A DNA stretch of 64,000 nt from VAZQ01 sp963771845 (GCA_963771845.1 CAVYVC010000036.1:186001-250000), one strand, 5' to 3'; counted from the stretch's first letter, positions 50,733 through 60,563 are shown. A program made the numbers and translations. The notes: generated by a model not told the origin, from the sequence alone.

Positions 50733-51857
50733 ATGTCCTTTGTCATCCAGGTCTTGGCCGGGCTTGCTCGGCTTTCGAACTTCCAGCGGAGCTTCGTCTT
50801 CGTAAAAACATTGGACGCGAGCCGATTGATGCGCCCATTGTGCGCCGCGATAGCTCTTGGTGCATTATTGGTTTCGGCCGGCGCTCAAACCGCGCCGCCG
50901 GCATCATTGCAGCAGCGGCTCCAAGCCATCTTTGACATGAGCGCGGAGGACATGGCTGCAACGTCGGCATTTACAAAGCGCGCATATGAGGCGCAACTCG
51001 CCCATATCTATCGCATTCAGAACAAACAAATTCGCGACATCGTCCTGGAATTTGTCCTCAGCCCCAAAGCGACCGCGTTCGGACAAGCAGCGACGCAATC
51101 ATGGTCGGCCTCTCCGGGCAGCGGGTGGAAGAGCCATCACGCTTATCCGGGTGGCCTCTCGGTTCACAACCTGGAATGGGTAGAGGTAGCCCTGGGGTGG
51201 TCGGATACCTGGGAGAAGGTATACGGCGTCAAGCTGGATCGTGATCTCGTCGTTGCCGGGCTAATCCTCCATGATTGGGGAAAGGTCTGGTTCCTATTTG
51301 ACGACAGTAGCGGGAAGATACGGGAACCAGACTGGTATCCAAAGGCGTGGGGCACCAAAGCCAATTGGAAATGGATGGGCGGCCACGGGGCTGTGCTGTA
51401 CGCCGAACTGATTGCTCGAGGGTTACCGACGGAACTTCTCTTCTCAGCCGCATCAGCTCACTTCGATCCGTATTGGGCTCTTGAGAAAGACGGCGAAGGA
51501 ATGAACCCGGCTTTCCGCGAGGCAGCGGAAATCGCGAAGAAACCAGCGCCTGTCGTCAAGCCGGAGGAGCGCATGGCCGAGTGGTGGTTGGTCACCTTTA
51601 CGGATGAGGCTTGGTCATTCTCGACAATGGTCGCGGCGAGATTTGCCTTTGAGTTGCTGGACGAGACCGCAAAAGATCTCGGCTTGAAGCCGGATTCGCG
51701 TGAAGCCAATAAGCTGGCCTGGTTTGTCCTTTCCCGCGTGGGAGATTTCAAAATCTACGAAGTCTACCAAAAGGCTGGCTTCCAGAGGGAAGCAGCCAAG
51801 CAGTTTGTACGATCGGTTCTCGATGATCCCGCGCCCTATGAGGTAGCGAAGCGCTAG
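50733..51857 (+). CDS. HD-domain protein with N-terminal signal/anchor
   Basis: A protein of about 374 residues. GGAGGGACCC before ATG 50733 decides the start, although an ATG at 50829 begins a cleaner signal peptide (LCAAIALGALLVSAGA). The core contains HHAYPGGLSVHNLEWVEVALG and LILHDWGKVWF, the conserved His and His-Asp of HD-domain phosphohydrolases. An exported HD domain is unusual because substrates are typically cytoplasmic nucleotides. It is divergent from the broken regulator and precedes the DUF1007 gene by 65 bases. Confidence 0.8.
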   Translation: MSFVIQVLAGLARLSNFQRSFVFVKTLDASRLMRPLCAAIALGALLVSAGAQTAPPASLQQRLQAIFDMSAEDMAATSAFTKRAYEAQLAHIYRIQNKQIRDIVLEFVLSPKATAFGQAATQSWSASPGSGWKSHHAYPGGLSVHNLEWVEVALGWSDTWEKVYGVKLDRDLVVAGLILHDWGKVWFLFDDSSGKIREPDWYPKAWGTKANWKWMGGHGAVLYAELIARGLPTELLFSAASAHFDPYWALEKDGEGMNPAFREAAEIAKKPAPVVKPEERMAEWWLVTFTDEAWSFSTMVAARFAFELLDETAKDLGLKPDSREANKLAWFVLSRVGDFKIYEVYQKAGFQREAAKQFVRSVLDDPAPYEVAKR

Positions 51858-51922
51858 AGCAACGATTCCCTAGCGCGTTCGAACTTGGCGGTCGCTCTTC
51901 ACTAACCCTTGGCAGGGAGAGC

Positions 51923-52492
51923 ATGGGTAAAGGTTGGCGCAGACTCGTTGCATGCGTTCTCCTCACCTTCAGCGTTGAAGTCTCACACGCCCACCCGCAT
52001 ATATGGGTGACGATGAAATGCCAGATAATTTTCGGTGCGGACGGCTCGACAATAGGGGTGAGATACACGTGGATATTCGATGAAATGTCCTCTGCTTACA
52101 TCGCACTTGGAACCGAGGACAGACAGAAGGGAATATTTAGCCAAGAGAAGTTAGCCTCACTGGCAGAGGCGCAAGTGGCGTCGCTCAAATCTTCAGACTA
52201 TTTCACCAACGCAACCGTGAACGGCGTCAAGCAACAGTTTGAACCTCCCGCCGACTATCGGCTCGAGTCTGAGGACGGCGTTTTGACTTTGCATTTCACG
52301 TTGCCGTTCCGGTCACCGCTAACGGGGCAGACGCTTGAGCTCGAGGTCTATGATCCGAGCTATTTCGTCGATATCCGTCTTGCCGAGCAGACACCAGTTG
52401 AGCTTATCAATACGCCGAGCCAATGCAAATCCGCGATTACTCGCCAGACCTGGACCCAGGTCGCCAATAGGATCGCTGTGACGTGTCCTTGA
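51923..52492 (+). CDS. DUF1007 family periplasmic protein
   Basis: A 189-residue exported protein. The signal ends at VSHA and the mature chain starts HPHIWVTMKC, the typical DUF1007 start with metal-binding potential. The rest reads IIFGADGSTIGVRYTWIFDE and ends in ADYRLESEDGVLTLHFTLPF with a Tyr-rich barrel-like end. In many genomes DUF1007 lies next to NicO/RcnA-type nickel-cobalt exporters; none is present here. Its neighbour is the exported HD protein. Confidence 0.85.
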   Translation: MGKGWRRLVACVLLTFSVEVSHAHPHIWVTMKCQIIFGADGSTIGVRYTWIFDEMSSAYIALGTEDRQKGIFSQEKLASLAEAQVASLKSSDYFTNATVNGVKQQFEPPADYRLESEDGVLTLHFTLPFRSPLTGQTLELEVYDPSYFVDIRLAEQTPVELINTPSQCKSAITRQTWTQVANRIAVTCP

Positions 52493-52952
52493 GGGAGCCA
52501 CGCCGCAATTTGCAGATTCAGACACCGCGCCGTTAAATGTGTCCGGCAGTCATTTCCGGACACGGCGCGCAAAACCGCAACGTCCGCTTTGCCCCGATGA
52601 GACCTGCATGGAGGTGACCGCTCTCAAGGATCAAGCGGAAACGTGTAAGGCACTTCGCCGATCGTACTATCGCCGAGCGTGGCGTCCGCTATGGCCGCGT
52701 GGCAACGACCCCAACCTCGGCCAAGACGAAGCGCCACCCTAGTCTAAGGCATATTTGGCGATCGAGACGCCGGTGGTCGCATGTCCGTTCCGGGTCAAAA
52801 CCCGAATCCCTCTTTGTCGGTCGCACTTCCGCTTCCGCCGGATGCGGACATCGGGAGGAAACCGGTGGGGATCCTCCCGCGCGCACGTCGCTCACCCCCC
52901 GCACCCTTCCCTCCCCCGCTTGCGGGGGCGGGAAGGATGGAGGAACGGGCAA
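52493..52952. other. Intergenic region with hairpins
   Basis: No convincing gene. A hairpin GTGTCCGG/CCGGACAC lies at 52539-52563. A strong hairpin CCTTCCC-T-CCCCCGC/GCGGGGG-C-GGGAAGG (one mismatch, loop TT) lies at 52905-52936 just beyond the minus-strand gene end at 52953, probably at its transcript end. Between them GCATGTCCG and GCGGACATC form a distant inverted pair. Confidence 0.5.
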
Positions 52953-53684
52953 TCAGGAGGCGTGCCGCAGCGGTTCTTGCGTTTTTGTCCCGCGCAGGTT
53001 GTCAAGAATTGCCAGTGCGCGTCCCATCGAAAAATCGCGCGTCTTTTGATCGAACGCCTTGGGCGCGCCGTGCATCATGTAGCCGTGGAGCACGCCCGGA
53101 AAGATATGCAACTCGACGTTCTTCATGCGTGCGGACAACGCGCGATAGGCGTCCAGCACTTCGGGCGGCGCCCGGTGGTCGCGGTCGCCCCATATGATAC
53201 AGACCGGCTCCGCGCCGCCGTCGAGGTCTGCGATGTAGTCCAGCATCTGCGATCCATGGCAGGAGATGCCGGCGGCGTAGCCAAGGCGCTTGGGGCCCAA
53301 AATCGCGTACGGACCTCCGTAGCAAAAGCCCATCACCGCGGCGCGGCCGTTGAACTGCGGGACGCCGCCGAGGTGCCCCAGCGTATCTGTGAGGTCCCGT
53401 TCGCCGGCTTTGATCTTTTCAAGACGCGGCTGTGAGCGTTGCTGTGTGCGACCGTCGTCGTGGGAGAGCGGTCCCGGGATGGAGCGCCAGAACAGGTCGG
53501 GTGCGGCGGCAATGAACCCATGCGCCGCAAACTCCTCGGCAATTGCAATAATATCGCCATCCACGCCATGGACGGCAGACGCAAGCACAATCGCCGGCAC
53601 TTTCTTGTTCTCGTGCGGTACTGCGAGGTAGCAATCGAATTCGCCGCCGTCGCTTGAACGGATCTTGATGCTCTTGCCCAACAT
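52953..53684 (-). CDS. Dienelactone hydrolase family protein
   Basis: A 243-residue alpha/beta hydrolase. The nucleophile is Cys121 in GFCYGG, as in dienelactone hydrolases, with the acid in IIWGDRDHRAP and the histidine in GVLHGYMMH. The classical role is opening dienelactone in chlorocatechol breakdown; related enzymes hydrolyse other lactones or esters. ATG 53684 has GAGG six bases upstream; an ATG at 53696 has none. It is divergent from an FAD aromatic monooxygenase with an 83-base gap, suggesting joint control in aromatic degradation (inference). Confidence 0.9.
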   Translation of the reverse strand: MLGKSIKIRSSDGGEFDCYLAVPHENKKVPAIVLASAVHGVDGDIIAIAEEFAAHGFIAAAPDLFWRSIPGPLSHDDGRTQQRSQPRLEKIKAGERDLTDTLGHLGGVPQFNGRAAVMGFCYGGPYAILGPKRLGYAAGISCHGSQMLDYIADLDGGAEPVCIIWGDRDHRAPPEVLDAYRALSARMKNVELHIFPGVLHGYMMHGAPKAFDQKTRDFSMGRALAILDNLRGTKTQEPLRHAS

Positions 53685-53767
53685 GCTGCGCCTCATTTAT
53701 TCGGCTGGTTTGGAATGGACGCTCAGCGTACAGGAAGAAGTAGCGCGGAGGAAAGTAGGCCAATGCC

Positions 53768-54958
53768 GTGAGCTCTCCCATCCTCATTGTCGGCGGCGGG
53801 CTCGGCGGGCTCACCGCCGCGCTTGTGCTGGCATCTCACGGCAAACCGGTTCGCGTGCTCGAAGGTGCGCCGGCATTCGGTGCCATTGGTTACGGTATCC
53901 AATTCGGCCCCAATGTCTTTCGCGTATTTGATCGCCTCGCCTTGAGCGCGGCCGTGCTTGCGAAGGCCGACAGTCCGCCCGCCGTGTTGATGATCGATGC
54001 GCTCAACGGCAAGGAGGTCACTCGGGTGCCGACCGGCCCGCTACTGCGCGCCCGCTTCGAACATCCCTACATCATCATCCATCGCGTTGATCCGCATGAT
54101 GTCATGCTTGCGGCCTGCCGGCGCAATCCGCTCATCGTACTCGAGCCCAACTGCATGGTGTCATGCTTCGCCGACCACGGTGAAAGAGTGACCGCCACAA
54201 CGCAAGACGGCCGCAGCTTCGAAGGCAGCGCCCTGATCGGCGCTGACGGCATCCGTTCACGCATCCGCGCACAGTTGCTCGCGGACGGCGATCCTCTCCC
54301 CAACGGGTTCATGGCATTTCGCACCATTGTGCCGATGGCCGATGTCACCGCGGAGGTTCGCCGCGACATTGTTGCGCTCTGGGGCGGGCCGGGCTTCCAC
54401 CTCGTGCATTATCCGCTTCGTCACGGGACACTATTCAACATCGTGGCGGTGTTCCGGCGGTCAGCTCATTCGGAGCGCGGCGATAGCGCGGCTTACCGGG
54501 CCGAGTTGGAGGAGATCTATCGCGACGCGCACCCGGCGATGAAGGCCTTGTTGGCCATGCTTGATCTGGGCCGACGTCAGGCGGTCGGCGATCGCGACCC
54601 GATCCGGCGTTGGCACAAGGGTCGTATTGTGCTGCTCGGTGATGCCGCACATCCGACGCTGCAATCCCTGGCGCAGGGCGCCTGCATGGCGATCGAAGAC
54701 GGTCTCTGCCTCGCCGACTGCATCGCCGCTGCTGGCGAGGACTACGAAACAGCGTTCCGGCGGTACGAAAGGGCGCGCGGTTTGCGCACGGCGCGCGTCA
54801 CACTGGAATCGCGCTATCTCTGGAACATCTATCACGCCGACGGCATCGCGCGCGAGGTCTACTGGCAGATGCTGGGCGAACGCAGTGAAGCGGATACCTT
54901 GCAATGCCTCGCTTGGCTCTATGACGGATTTGAACTGCCAGCCGGCCCAGAACAATGA
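53768..54958 (+). CDS. FAD-dependent aromatic monooxygenase (salicylate/3-hydroxybenzoate hydroxylase-like)
   Basis: A 396-residue class A flavoprotein monooxygenase. It has the FAD motif ILIVGGGLGGLTAALVL, the DG motif ALIGADGIRSRIR and the GD motif VLLGDAAHPTLQSLAQGACM with a following MAIEDG. The best family fit is salicylate 1-hydroxylase or 3-hydroxybenzoate 6-hydroxylase. Start is GTG 53768. It is paired divergently with dienelactone hydrolase; the missing ring-cleavage enzyme is not in this window. Confidence 0.9.
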   Translation: MSSPILIVGGGLGGLTAALVLASHGKPVRVLEGAPAFGAIGYGIQFGPNVFRVFDRLALSAAVLAKADSPPAVLMIDALNGKEVTRVPTGPLLRARFEHPYIIIHRVDPHDVMLAACRRNPLIVLEPNCMVSCFADHGERVTATTQDGRSFEGSALIGADGIRSRIRAQLLADGDPLPNGFMAFRTIVPMADVTAEVRRDIVALWGGPGFHLVHYPLRHGTLFNIVAVFRRSAHSERGDSAAYRAELEEIYRDAHPAMKALLAMLDLGRRQAVGDRDPIRRWHKGRIVLLGDAAHPTLQSLAQGACMAIEDGLCLADCIAAAGEDYETAFRRYERARGLRTARVTLESRYLWNIYHADGIAREVYWQMLGERSEADTLQCLAWLYDGFELPAGPEQ

Positions 54959-55064
54959 TGCGCGCCGGTCATCCTGAGCTCCGCAGTATTGGGTGTTCGG
55001 AGGGAGCGTTGCAAAGCCATGCATACTAAGGCGACAAAACGTTCGGTGATCGTGGGAGTTGCGA

Positions 55065-56063
55065 TTACAACCGCTCGTCCGCAAATCCCTGCCGCAGCTG
55101 TGCGAGCCGGTCGAACGCGGCGGACGGCAGCGGACCCTGCTCTACCGCGGCGAGCGCATGCTCGAACTGCTGCGGCGTTGCCATGCCGACCAGGATGGTA
55201 CCCATGGCGGGATGCGAGAGTGCAAAGCGGATGGCCGCTTCGGTCAGGGTCGCGGTGAACCCTTCGTTGACCAACGGCATCAGCCGGCGGGCGCGCGCGA
55301 CATCGGTCGCGTAGACCGCAGCGGAGCCGATCGGCTCGGGCGCCGGACCGGCAATGGGATGACGCTCGGCGGAGCCGGAGAGCGCGCCGCCGGCCAGCAC
55401 CCGGATCCCAACCACGCCCACGCCGGCGGTCGCGGTATGATCGAACAGCCGTCCGTAATCCTGCGCCGGATAATTCGGCGCCAGCGCGATTGCCGCCGAG
55501 GGGTTGAGCATGTTGTAGACTACCTGGGCACTGTGAAAGGCGCCCGAGTCGATCAGGCGATGGAGAGCCGCCGTATCGCCGATTGCCGTGAGCCCAAGAA
55601 AACGCGTTTTGCCTTTCTCGCGCAGCCGCTCGAAGGCGGGCACCACTTCGTTGAGCACTTGGCGCACGCCGAGCGCTTCGCCGCCCCCGTGCTCGGTAAC
55701 GGCATTGTGCAGGTGGAAGATGTCGACGCGCTCGAGCTGCAATCGCCGCAGACTGCCTTCGAGCGAGATTGCCACGGCCTGCGCGATGCGGGCAAAGTCC
55801 GCGGACGGCAGCCGGACCTTGGTGCCGACGATCGCGGTCGCCGGTTTCAGTCTGCCGAGAACGCGCCCGAGATTCTTTTCCGATTCGCCGTCGCCGTACT
55901 GGACCGCGGTGTCGAAATAGTTCACCCCGGCGGCAATCGCCCGCGCGATTGTGCGCTCCTGGTCGAGCGGATCACCCCGCACCATCAGCCCGCCGACCGC
56001 GCCACAACCAAAACCCAGGAGTGATAGCTTCATTCCGGTACGGCCGAATCCACGCAAGTCCAT
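55065..56063 (-). CDS. Aldo/keto reductase
   Basis: A 332-residue NADPH-dependent reductase of the AKR superfamily. The catalytic tetrad is visible as Asp51 and Tyr56 (NYFDTAVQYGDGESEKNLG), Lys in IVGTKVRLP and His in VDIFHLHN. The later segment VGVVGIRVLAGGALSG matches cofactor binding. ATG 56063 is the family start. It is downstream of, and convergent with, the FAD monooxygenase. The substrate is unknown. Confidence 0.9.
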   Translation of the reverse strand: MDLRGFGRTGMKLSLLGFGCGAVGGLMVRGDPLDQERTIARAIAAGVNYFDTAVQYGDGESEKNLGRVLGRLKPATAIVGTKVRLPSADFARIAQAVAISLEGSLRRLQLERVDIFHLHNAVTEHGGGEALGVRQVLNEVVPAFERLREKGKTRFLGLTAIGDTAALHRLIDSGAFHSAQVVYNMLNPSAAIALAPNYPAQDYGRLFDHTATAGVGVVGIRVLAGGALSGSAERHPIAGPAPEPIGSAAVYATDVARARRLMPLVNEGFTATLTEAAIRFALSHPAMGTILVGMATPQQFEHALAAVEQGPLPSAAFDRLAQLRQGFADERL

Positions 56064-56225
56064 GGTCGTTCCTCCGCCTCGACGGGCGCCTCGCCAAAGG
56101 CGATTGTAGTTGCAAACCATGCGAGATGGCAGCCGCTCTGGCGAGGTTATCGAGCAATCGCGGGCGAAGACGCGGCAGCTATCGTCAAAAGCAAGGCGGG
56201 TGGTGCTGCGAGCGTGAACGCCCGA

Positions 56226-56915
56226 TCAACGGGTCAGGGCGGCGCTTCCCTGGCGCATCGGCGGCATCACGACCTTATCGCGACGGCATGCCCGCGAAAC
56301 CGTTTCGGGGCATGAACGGAAGCGCAGATCCTTTCCGATGCAGATGCGCACCTCCCCCAGACGCCTGCTGTCGCAGGTGACAGCAATGGCATCGCGCGCA
56401 AGTCCAGGATTGAACTTCACAAACGCGTCCTCCACCTCACCCGGAGTGACTGTCAGCATCTCTTTCAAATCGATGAATTCAGGCGGGATTTTAACAGTCG
56501 CGCGCACCTTGCGGACAGTCTCGAAATAGGCCGTGGGGGAAAGACCGGAACAGGTACCGTGCTTTTCCCATTGCTGAAAGATCAATCGGATCGCCGGCAT
56601 CAGATCAAGCATGGACGATACGGTCGTGCGATCGAGGCGTGGTGCCGGGACTTGGCAGAATTCCGGAAAGCCGCGCTCGTATTGCGGCCACAAACCATGC
56701 ACGACAAAAGAGAAGGGCCGGGCGCCGCACTGCTGTTGCGGTGGCGTGCCCCGTTCACCGGCTGCCTCACAAAACGACGGCGACCACGAGAGCGACAGGA
56801 CATAAAAATCGAATTGCCCCGGTGCGTTCTGACGCTGGTCCTGGGCGGCCAGGGGAGAGTGGGCGAGGAAGAGCGCAATGGAAAGAGCGGCAGAAGGCCC
56901 GATACACAGTTTCAT
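56226..56915 (-). CDS. Ribonuclease T2 family protein
   Basis: A 229-residue secreted endoribonuclease. A signal peptide (ALSIALFLAHSPLAA) is followed by FYVLSLSWSPSFCE, the first active-site block FVVHGLWPQY with catalytic His and the second block QQWEKHGTC with Glu and His. Cysteines FC, QQQCG and GTC fit the family disulfides. It would act in the periplasm (E. coli RNase I is the model). Confidence 0.93.
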   Translation of the reverse strand: MKLCIGPSAALSIALFLAHSPLAAQDQRQNAPGQFDFYVLSLSWSPSFCEAAGERGTPPQQQCGARPFSFVVHGLWPQYERGFPEFCQVPAPRLDRTTVSSMLDLMPAIRLIFQQWEKHGTCSGLSPTAYFETVRKVRATVKIPPEFIDLKEMLTVTPGEVEDAFVKFNPGLARDAIAVTCDSRRLGEVRICIGKDLRFRSCPETVSRACRRDKVVMPPMRQGSAALTR

Positions 56916-57177
56916 GACAGCGACCCTCGGAACAACCCAAACGACCGAAGCAATCTACAACAGTTCCTGGGACATTTCAAGAACAAAAAGAGAATAAAGA
57001 GAGCGCGCAGATCAACCCTAATGGCATCCTACCGCGCAGGAGCTGAGCACGGAAAGCCTGTCGGGCACCCCTGTTGGTGCCTAATCTGCAACACCTTGCC
57101 GCAATCGAGCGCGGCCCCTTCCTACACCGCAGGAGCGCATTTAGGCTGGCGGGTCGACGGGTGGGGAGTTGTCCGGC

Positions 57178-57498
57178 ATGCGCGTTCTGTTGTGGGGTAT
57201 CGCCTTCATGCTCATGGCCATGAGCGCCCAGGCGCAGGTCTATCATGCCAATGATACCGGCGGCATCATCCCATGGACCTGCGAGAACGAGGCCGCCGCC
57301 CATGCGATTGCGGCCGCCTATTGCGCCCGCTGGGATAAATATCACCGCATCACCAGCGTGCACCGGCACTACGGCGATTACATCGCATTCAATTGCCTGT
57401 GGACACCCTACATCAACCGCTACGCGCTGCCGGCCGTCCACACGCGCTCGGCTTGCGGCTATGAACGCCTCTGGCCGCGCGTGCGGGTGCTCGACTGA
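57178..57498 (+). CDS. Small exported hypothetical protein
   Basis: A 106-residue protein with signal peptide (VLLWGIAFMLMAMSAQAQ), then a mature chain with VYHANDTGGIIPWTCE, ARWDKYHRITSVHRHYGDYI and SACGYERLWPRVRVLD. Three cysteines may form a disulfide. No named family is recognised. GGGGAG is nine bases before ATG 57178. Its stop is exactly adjacent to the convergent hisS stop. Confidence 0.7.
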   Translation: MRVLLWGIAFMLMAMSAQAQVYHANDTGGIIPWTCENEAAAHAIAAAYCARWDKYHRITSVHRHYGDYIAFNCLWTPYINRYALPAVHTRSACGYERLWPRVRVLD

Positions 57499-58992
57499 CT
57501 ACCCAATATCGTGCCGTTTTAGAACTTCCCGCACCGCGTCGACGAGCTTCTCCTCGCCAACGGAGAATTGTGCGGGCCGGCTCTCGCGCCATTCGTCGTG
57601 GCTTGCAATTGAGCTCGCCGCCCTGGCGCCCTCGATCAGGTCTTTGATCTGAACTTCGCCTTTGGCCTTCTCGTCACCGCCCTGGATGACCACGCAAGGC
57701 GCGCTTCGCCTGTCGGCATATTTGAGCTGCGCGCCCATCTTGCCGGAGCCGAGATAAAGCTCCGCACGGACCCCGGCGTTGCGCAAGCTTGCAACCATTT
57801 TCTGATAATCGGCGATGCGCTCGCGATCGAAAACCGTCACCACCACGGGACCAGGCAGAGCTTTGCTCTCGACTCCACCCAGATGACCGAGCGCTGCCCT
57901 CAGGCGGGATACGCCGATGGAGAAGCCGGTTGCAGGAACCTGATCTCCACGAAAGCGTGCGATCAGTCCATCATAGCGCCCGCCGCCGCCGACCGAGCCG
58001 AAGCGGACCGGCCGGCCGTCCTCGTCCCTGGTCTCGAATGTCAGATCAATCTCATAGACCGCCCCGGTGTAGTATTCGAGCCCGCGAACCACGGATGGTT
58101 CAATCACGATCCGATTGTTGTCGTATCCACAGGCTTTCACCAGCGCGTCAATCTGTTCCAATTCCTCGCGACCTTGTTGTCCTGTTTTGCTGTCCCTCAA
58201 ATAGAGATCAAGTTGAGCAATCTTGTCTGCACTGTCGGTTGCAGGCTCAAACACTTGCAGCACGGTTGTAATCGCGGCTTCGCTCAAACCTGCACCCTTT
58301 GTATAGTCGCCGGATTCATCTCTGCGGCCTTCCCCGAGCAGCTGCTTGACGCCCGCAATTCCCAGACGGTCATACTTATCCAGGGCCCGCAGGACGGTGA
58401 GTTTCTGAGTGCTGTTCTCTTCCCCGGCTAAGCCGATGGTTTGGAGGACCCCGTCGAGTACTCTGCGGCTATTCACCTTGATGAGGTAGTCCCCCCGTTT
58501 AATGCCCAGCGCCTCCATTGTATCTGCCGCCATCATGCAGATTTCGGCATCGGCAGCCGGTGATGCGGAGCCCACCGTGTCGGCATCGAACTGCATGAAC
58601 TCTCTGAAACGGCCGGGTCCCGGCTTTTCGTTCCGGAACACCGAGCCTACGCGGTAACTGCGAAAGGGCTTCGGCAGGGCATCGAAATTCTCGGCGACAT
58701 AGCGCGCGAGCGGCGCCGTCAGATCGTAGCGCAGTGACAGCCATTGACCGTCATCGTCCTGAAACGAAAACACTCCTTCATTAGGCCGATCCTGATCGGG
58801 CAGGAATTTTCCCAGCGCATCCGTATATTCGATCGCGGGGGTCTCCAATGGCTCGAAACCGTAGCGCTCAAACACGGCACGGATACGATCGAGCATGCGC
58901 CTCGCAACGGCGATCTCGCCCGGGCCGCGATCGGCAAAACCGCGCGGCAGACGCGCCTTGAGCTTATTGGCTTTGTTGGGCTTCGCAGTCAT
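57499..58992 (-). CDS. hisS: Histidyl-tRNA synthetase
   Basis: HisRS charges tRNA-His. The 497-residue protein has LPRGFADRGPGE, class II motif 2 with FRNEKPGPGRFREFMQFD, the HisA signatures LEYYTGAVYEI and FGSVGGGGRYDGL, and the C-terminal anticodon domain. It is longer than E. coli HisRS (424), as is common in alphaproteobacteria. ATG 58992 is preferred; a TTG at 59004 is upstream. It is divergent from the aminotransferase gene. Confidence 0.95.
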   Translation of the reverse strand: MTAKPNKANKLKARLPRGFADRGPGEIAVARRMLDRIRAVFERYGFEPLETPAIEYTDALGKFLPDQDRPNEGVFSFQDDDGQWLSLRYDLTAPLARYVAENFDALPKPFRSYRVGSVFRNEKPGPGRFREFMQFDADTVGSASPAADAEICMMAADTMEALGIKRGDYLIKVNSRRVLDGVLQTIGLAGEENSTQKLTVLRALDKYDRLGIAGVKQLLGEGRRDESGDYTKGAGLSEAAITTVLQVFEPATDSADKIAQLDLYLRDSKTGQQGREELEQIDALVKACGYDNNRIVIEPSVVRGLEYYTGAVYEIDLTFETRDEDGRPVRFGSVGGGGRYDGLIARFRGDQVPATGFSIGVSRLRAALGHLGGVESKALPGPVVVTVFDRERIADYQKMVASLRNAGVRAELYLGSGKMGAQLKYADRRSAPCVVIQGGDEKAKGEVQIKDLIEGARAASSIASHDEWRESRPAQFSVGEEKLVDAVREVLKRHDIG

Positions 58993-59081
58993 TATTGCTT
59001 GCAATCACAACCCGGAAGCGCATGGCTTCAGCGGGAGCCGGAAGTAGCAGCCGCATCCAGGAGCGGCAAGGGAAAGCAACA

Positions 59082-60425
59082 ATGCCGTCAGCAGCAGCGA
59101 CCAAAGTGACTGCCGTTCCCAATGATCTCGAAGCCTATTGGCTTCCTTTCACGCCCAACCGCGCGTTCAAGGCTTCGCCGCGTCTCATCGCGCGTGCAAA
59201 AGATATGTATTACTACACCCCGGACGGACGCGCGGTCCTCGACGGCACCGCCGGGCTGTGGTGTACCAATGCCGGCCACAACCGCAACTCCATCGTGGCG
59301 GCGATTCGCGCCCAGGCGGAAACGCTGGACTATGCGCCGGCTTTTCAATTTTCCCATCCGAAAGCGTTCGAGCTCGCAAGCCGGGTCGCAGTGCTCGCGC
59401 CCGGCGACCTTGATCACGTGTTCTTCTGCAATTCCGGCTCCGAGGCGGTTGATACGGCGCTCAAGATCGCGCTTGCCTTCCACAACGTTCGCGGCGAGGG
59501 CACGCGCACACGGCTGATCGGACGCGAGCGCGGCTATCACGGCGTCGGCTTCGGCGGCATTTCGGTGGGCGGCATTGTCAACAATCGCAAATTCTTTGGT
59601 TCGCTGCTCGCGGGGGTCGATCACCTGCCGGCAACCTACAGCCGCGAGCACCAGGCGTTCAGCAAGGGCGAGCCCGAATGGGGCGCCCATCTCGCCGACG
59701 ATCTCGAGCGCATCGTCGCGCTGCACGATGCCAGCACCATCGCGGCTGTAATCGTCGAGCCCATGGCAGGCTCAACCGGCGTGCTGCCGGCGCCGAAGGG
59801 TTATCTCCAGCGCCTGCGCGCGCTGTGCGACCGCCACGGCATCCTGTTAATATTGGACGAGGTCATCACCGGCTTCGGACGGCTGGGCTACAGCTTCGCG
59901 GCCGAGCGCTACGGCATCGTCCCCGATATGATCACCTTCGCCAAGGGCATCACATCGGGCACCGTTCCCATGGGCGGGGTTATTGTGCGCAAGGGCGTCT
60001 ATGACGCGTTCATGCGCGGACCCGAGCACATGGTTGAGCTCTTCCATGGCTACACTTACTCGGCGCACCCGCTGGCGTGCGCGGCCGGCCTTGCGGCGCT
60101 CGACCTGTATCGTGATGAGGCGCTTTTCGAACGGGCGAGAAAACTCGAACCGTACTGGGCGGACGCGGCCATGCGGCTGAAGGGATTGCCGAATGTGCTT
60201 GATATCCGGTGCGTAGGGCTCACGGCGGGCATTGATCTTGCTTCGCGGCCGGACGCCGTGGGGCGGCGTGGCTACGTGGCAATGGAGCACGCCTTCCGGA
60301 GCGAGAATCTGGTCATCCGGATCAACGCCGAAACGATTGCAGTTACGCCGCCTTTGATCGTGACTGAGAGTGAAATCGATCAGATTTTCGCCAAAGTCGC
60401 CAACGCGATCAGGGCGGTGGCGTAG
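59082..60425 (+). CDS. Class-III PLP-dependent aminotransferase (omega-aminotransferase)
   Basis: A 447-residue aminotransferase similar to beta-alanine:pyruvate transaminases. It has YWLPFTPNRAFKASPRL, FFCNSGSEAVDTALKIA for PLP-phosphate binding, LILDEVITGFGRLG with the pyridine-N aspartate and the Schiff-base lysine in ITFAKGITSGTVPMGG. It transfers amino groups from omega-amino acids or amines to pyruvate. ATG 59082 follows AAGGG; in-frame starts upstream are not family-like. Confidence 0.91.
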   Translation: MPSAAATKVTAVPNDLEAYWLPFTPNRAFKASPRLIARAKDMYYYTPDGRAVLDGTAGLWCTNAGHNRNSIVAAIRAQAETLDYAPAFQFSHPKAFELASRVAVLAPGDLDHVFFCNSGSEAVDTALKIALAFHNVRGEGTRTRLIGRERGYHGVGFGGISVGGIVNNRKFFGSLLAGVDHLPATYSREHQAFSKGEPEWGAHLADDLERIVALHDASTIAAVIVEPMAGSTGVLPAPKGYLQRLRALCDRHGILLILDEVITGFGRLGYSFAAERYGIVPDMITFAKGITSGTVPMGGVIVRKGVYDAFMRGPEHMVELFHGYTYSAHPLACAAGLAALDLYRDEALFERARKLEPYWADAAMRLKGLPNVLDIRCVGLTAGIDLASRPDAVGRRGYVAMEHAFRSENLVIRINAETIAVTPPLIVTESEIDQIFAKVANAIRAVA

Positions 60426-60563
60426 TTCATTCATAAGTACTTTTCCGGCTCACCCGCTCCCCGGCGCCCCGAGATCGCTTGCGTGAATGCCGGGGAGCAT
60501 GTCATGCAGGGTGAGGCATAGCAGCGAATCGCGTACTACAATCGGCACGGCTGGACCAACCCG

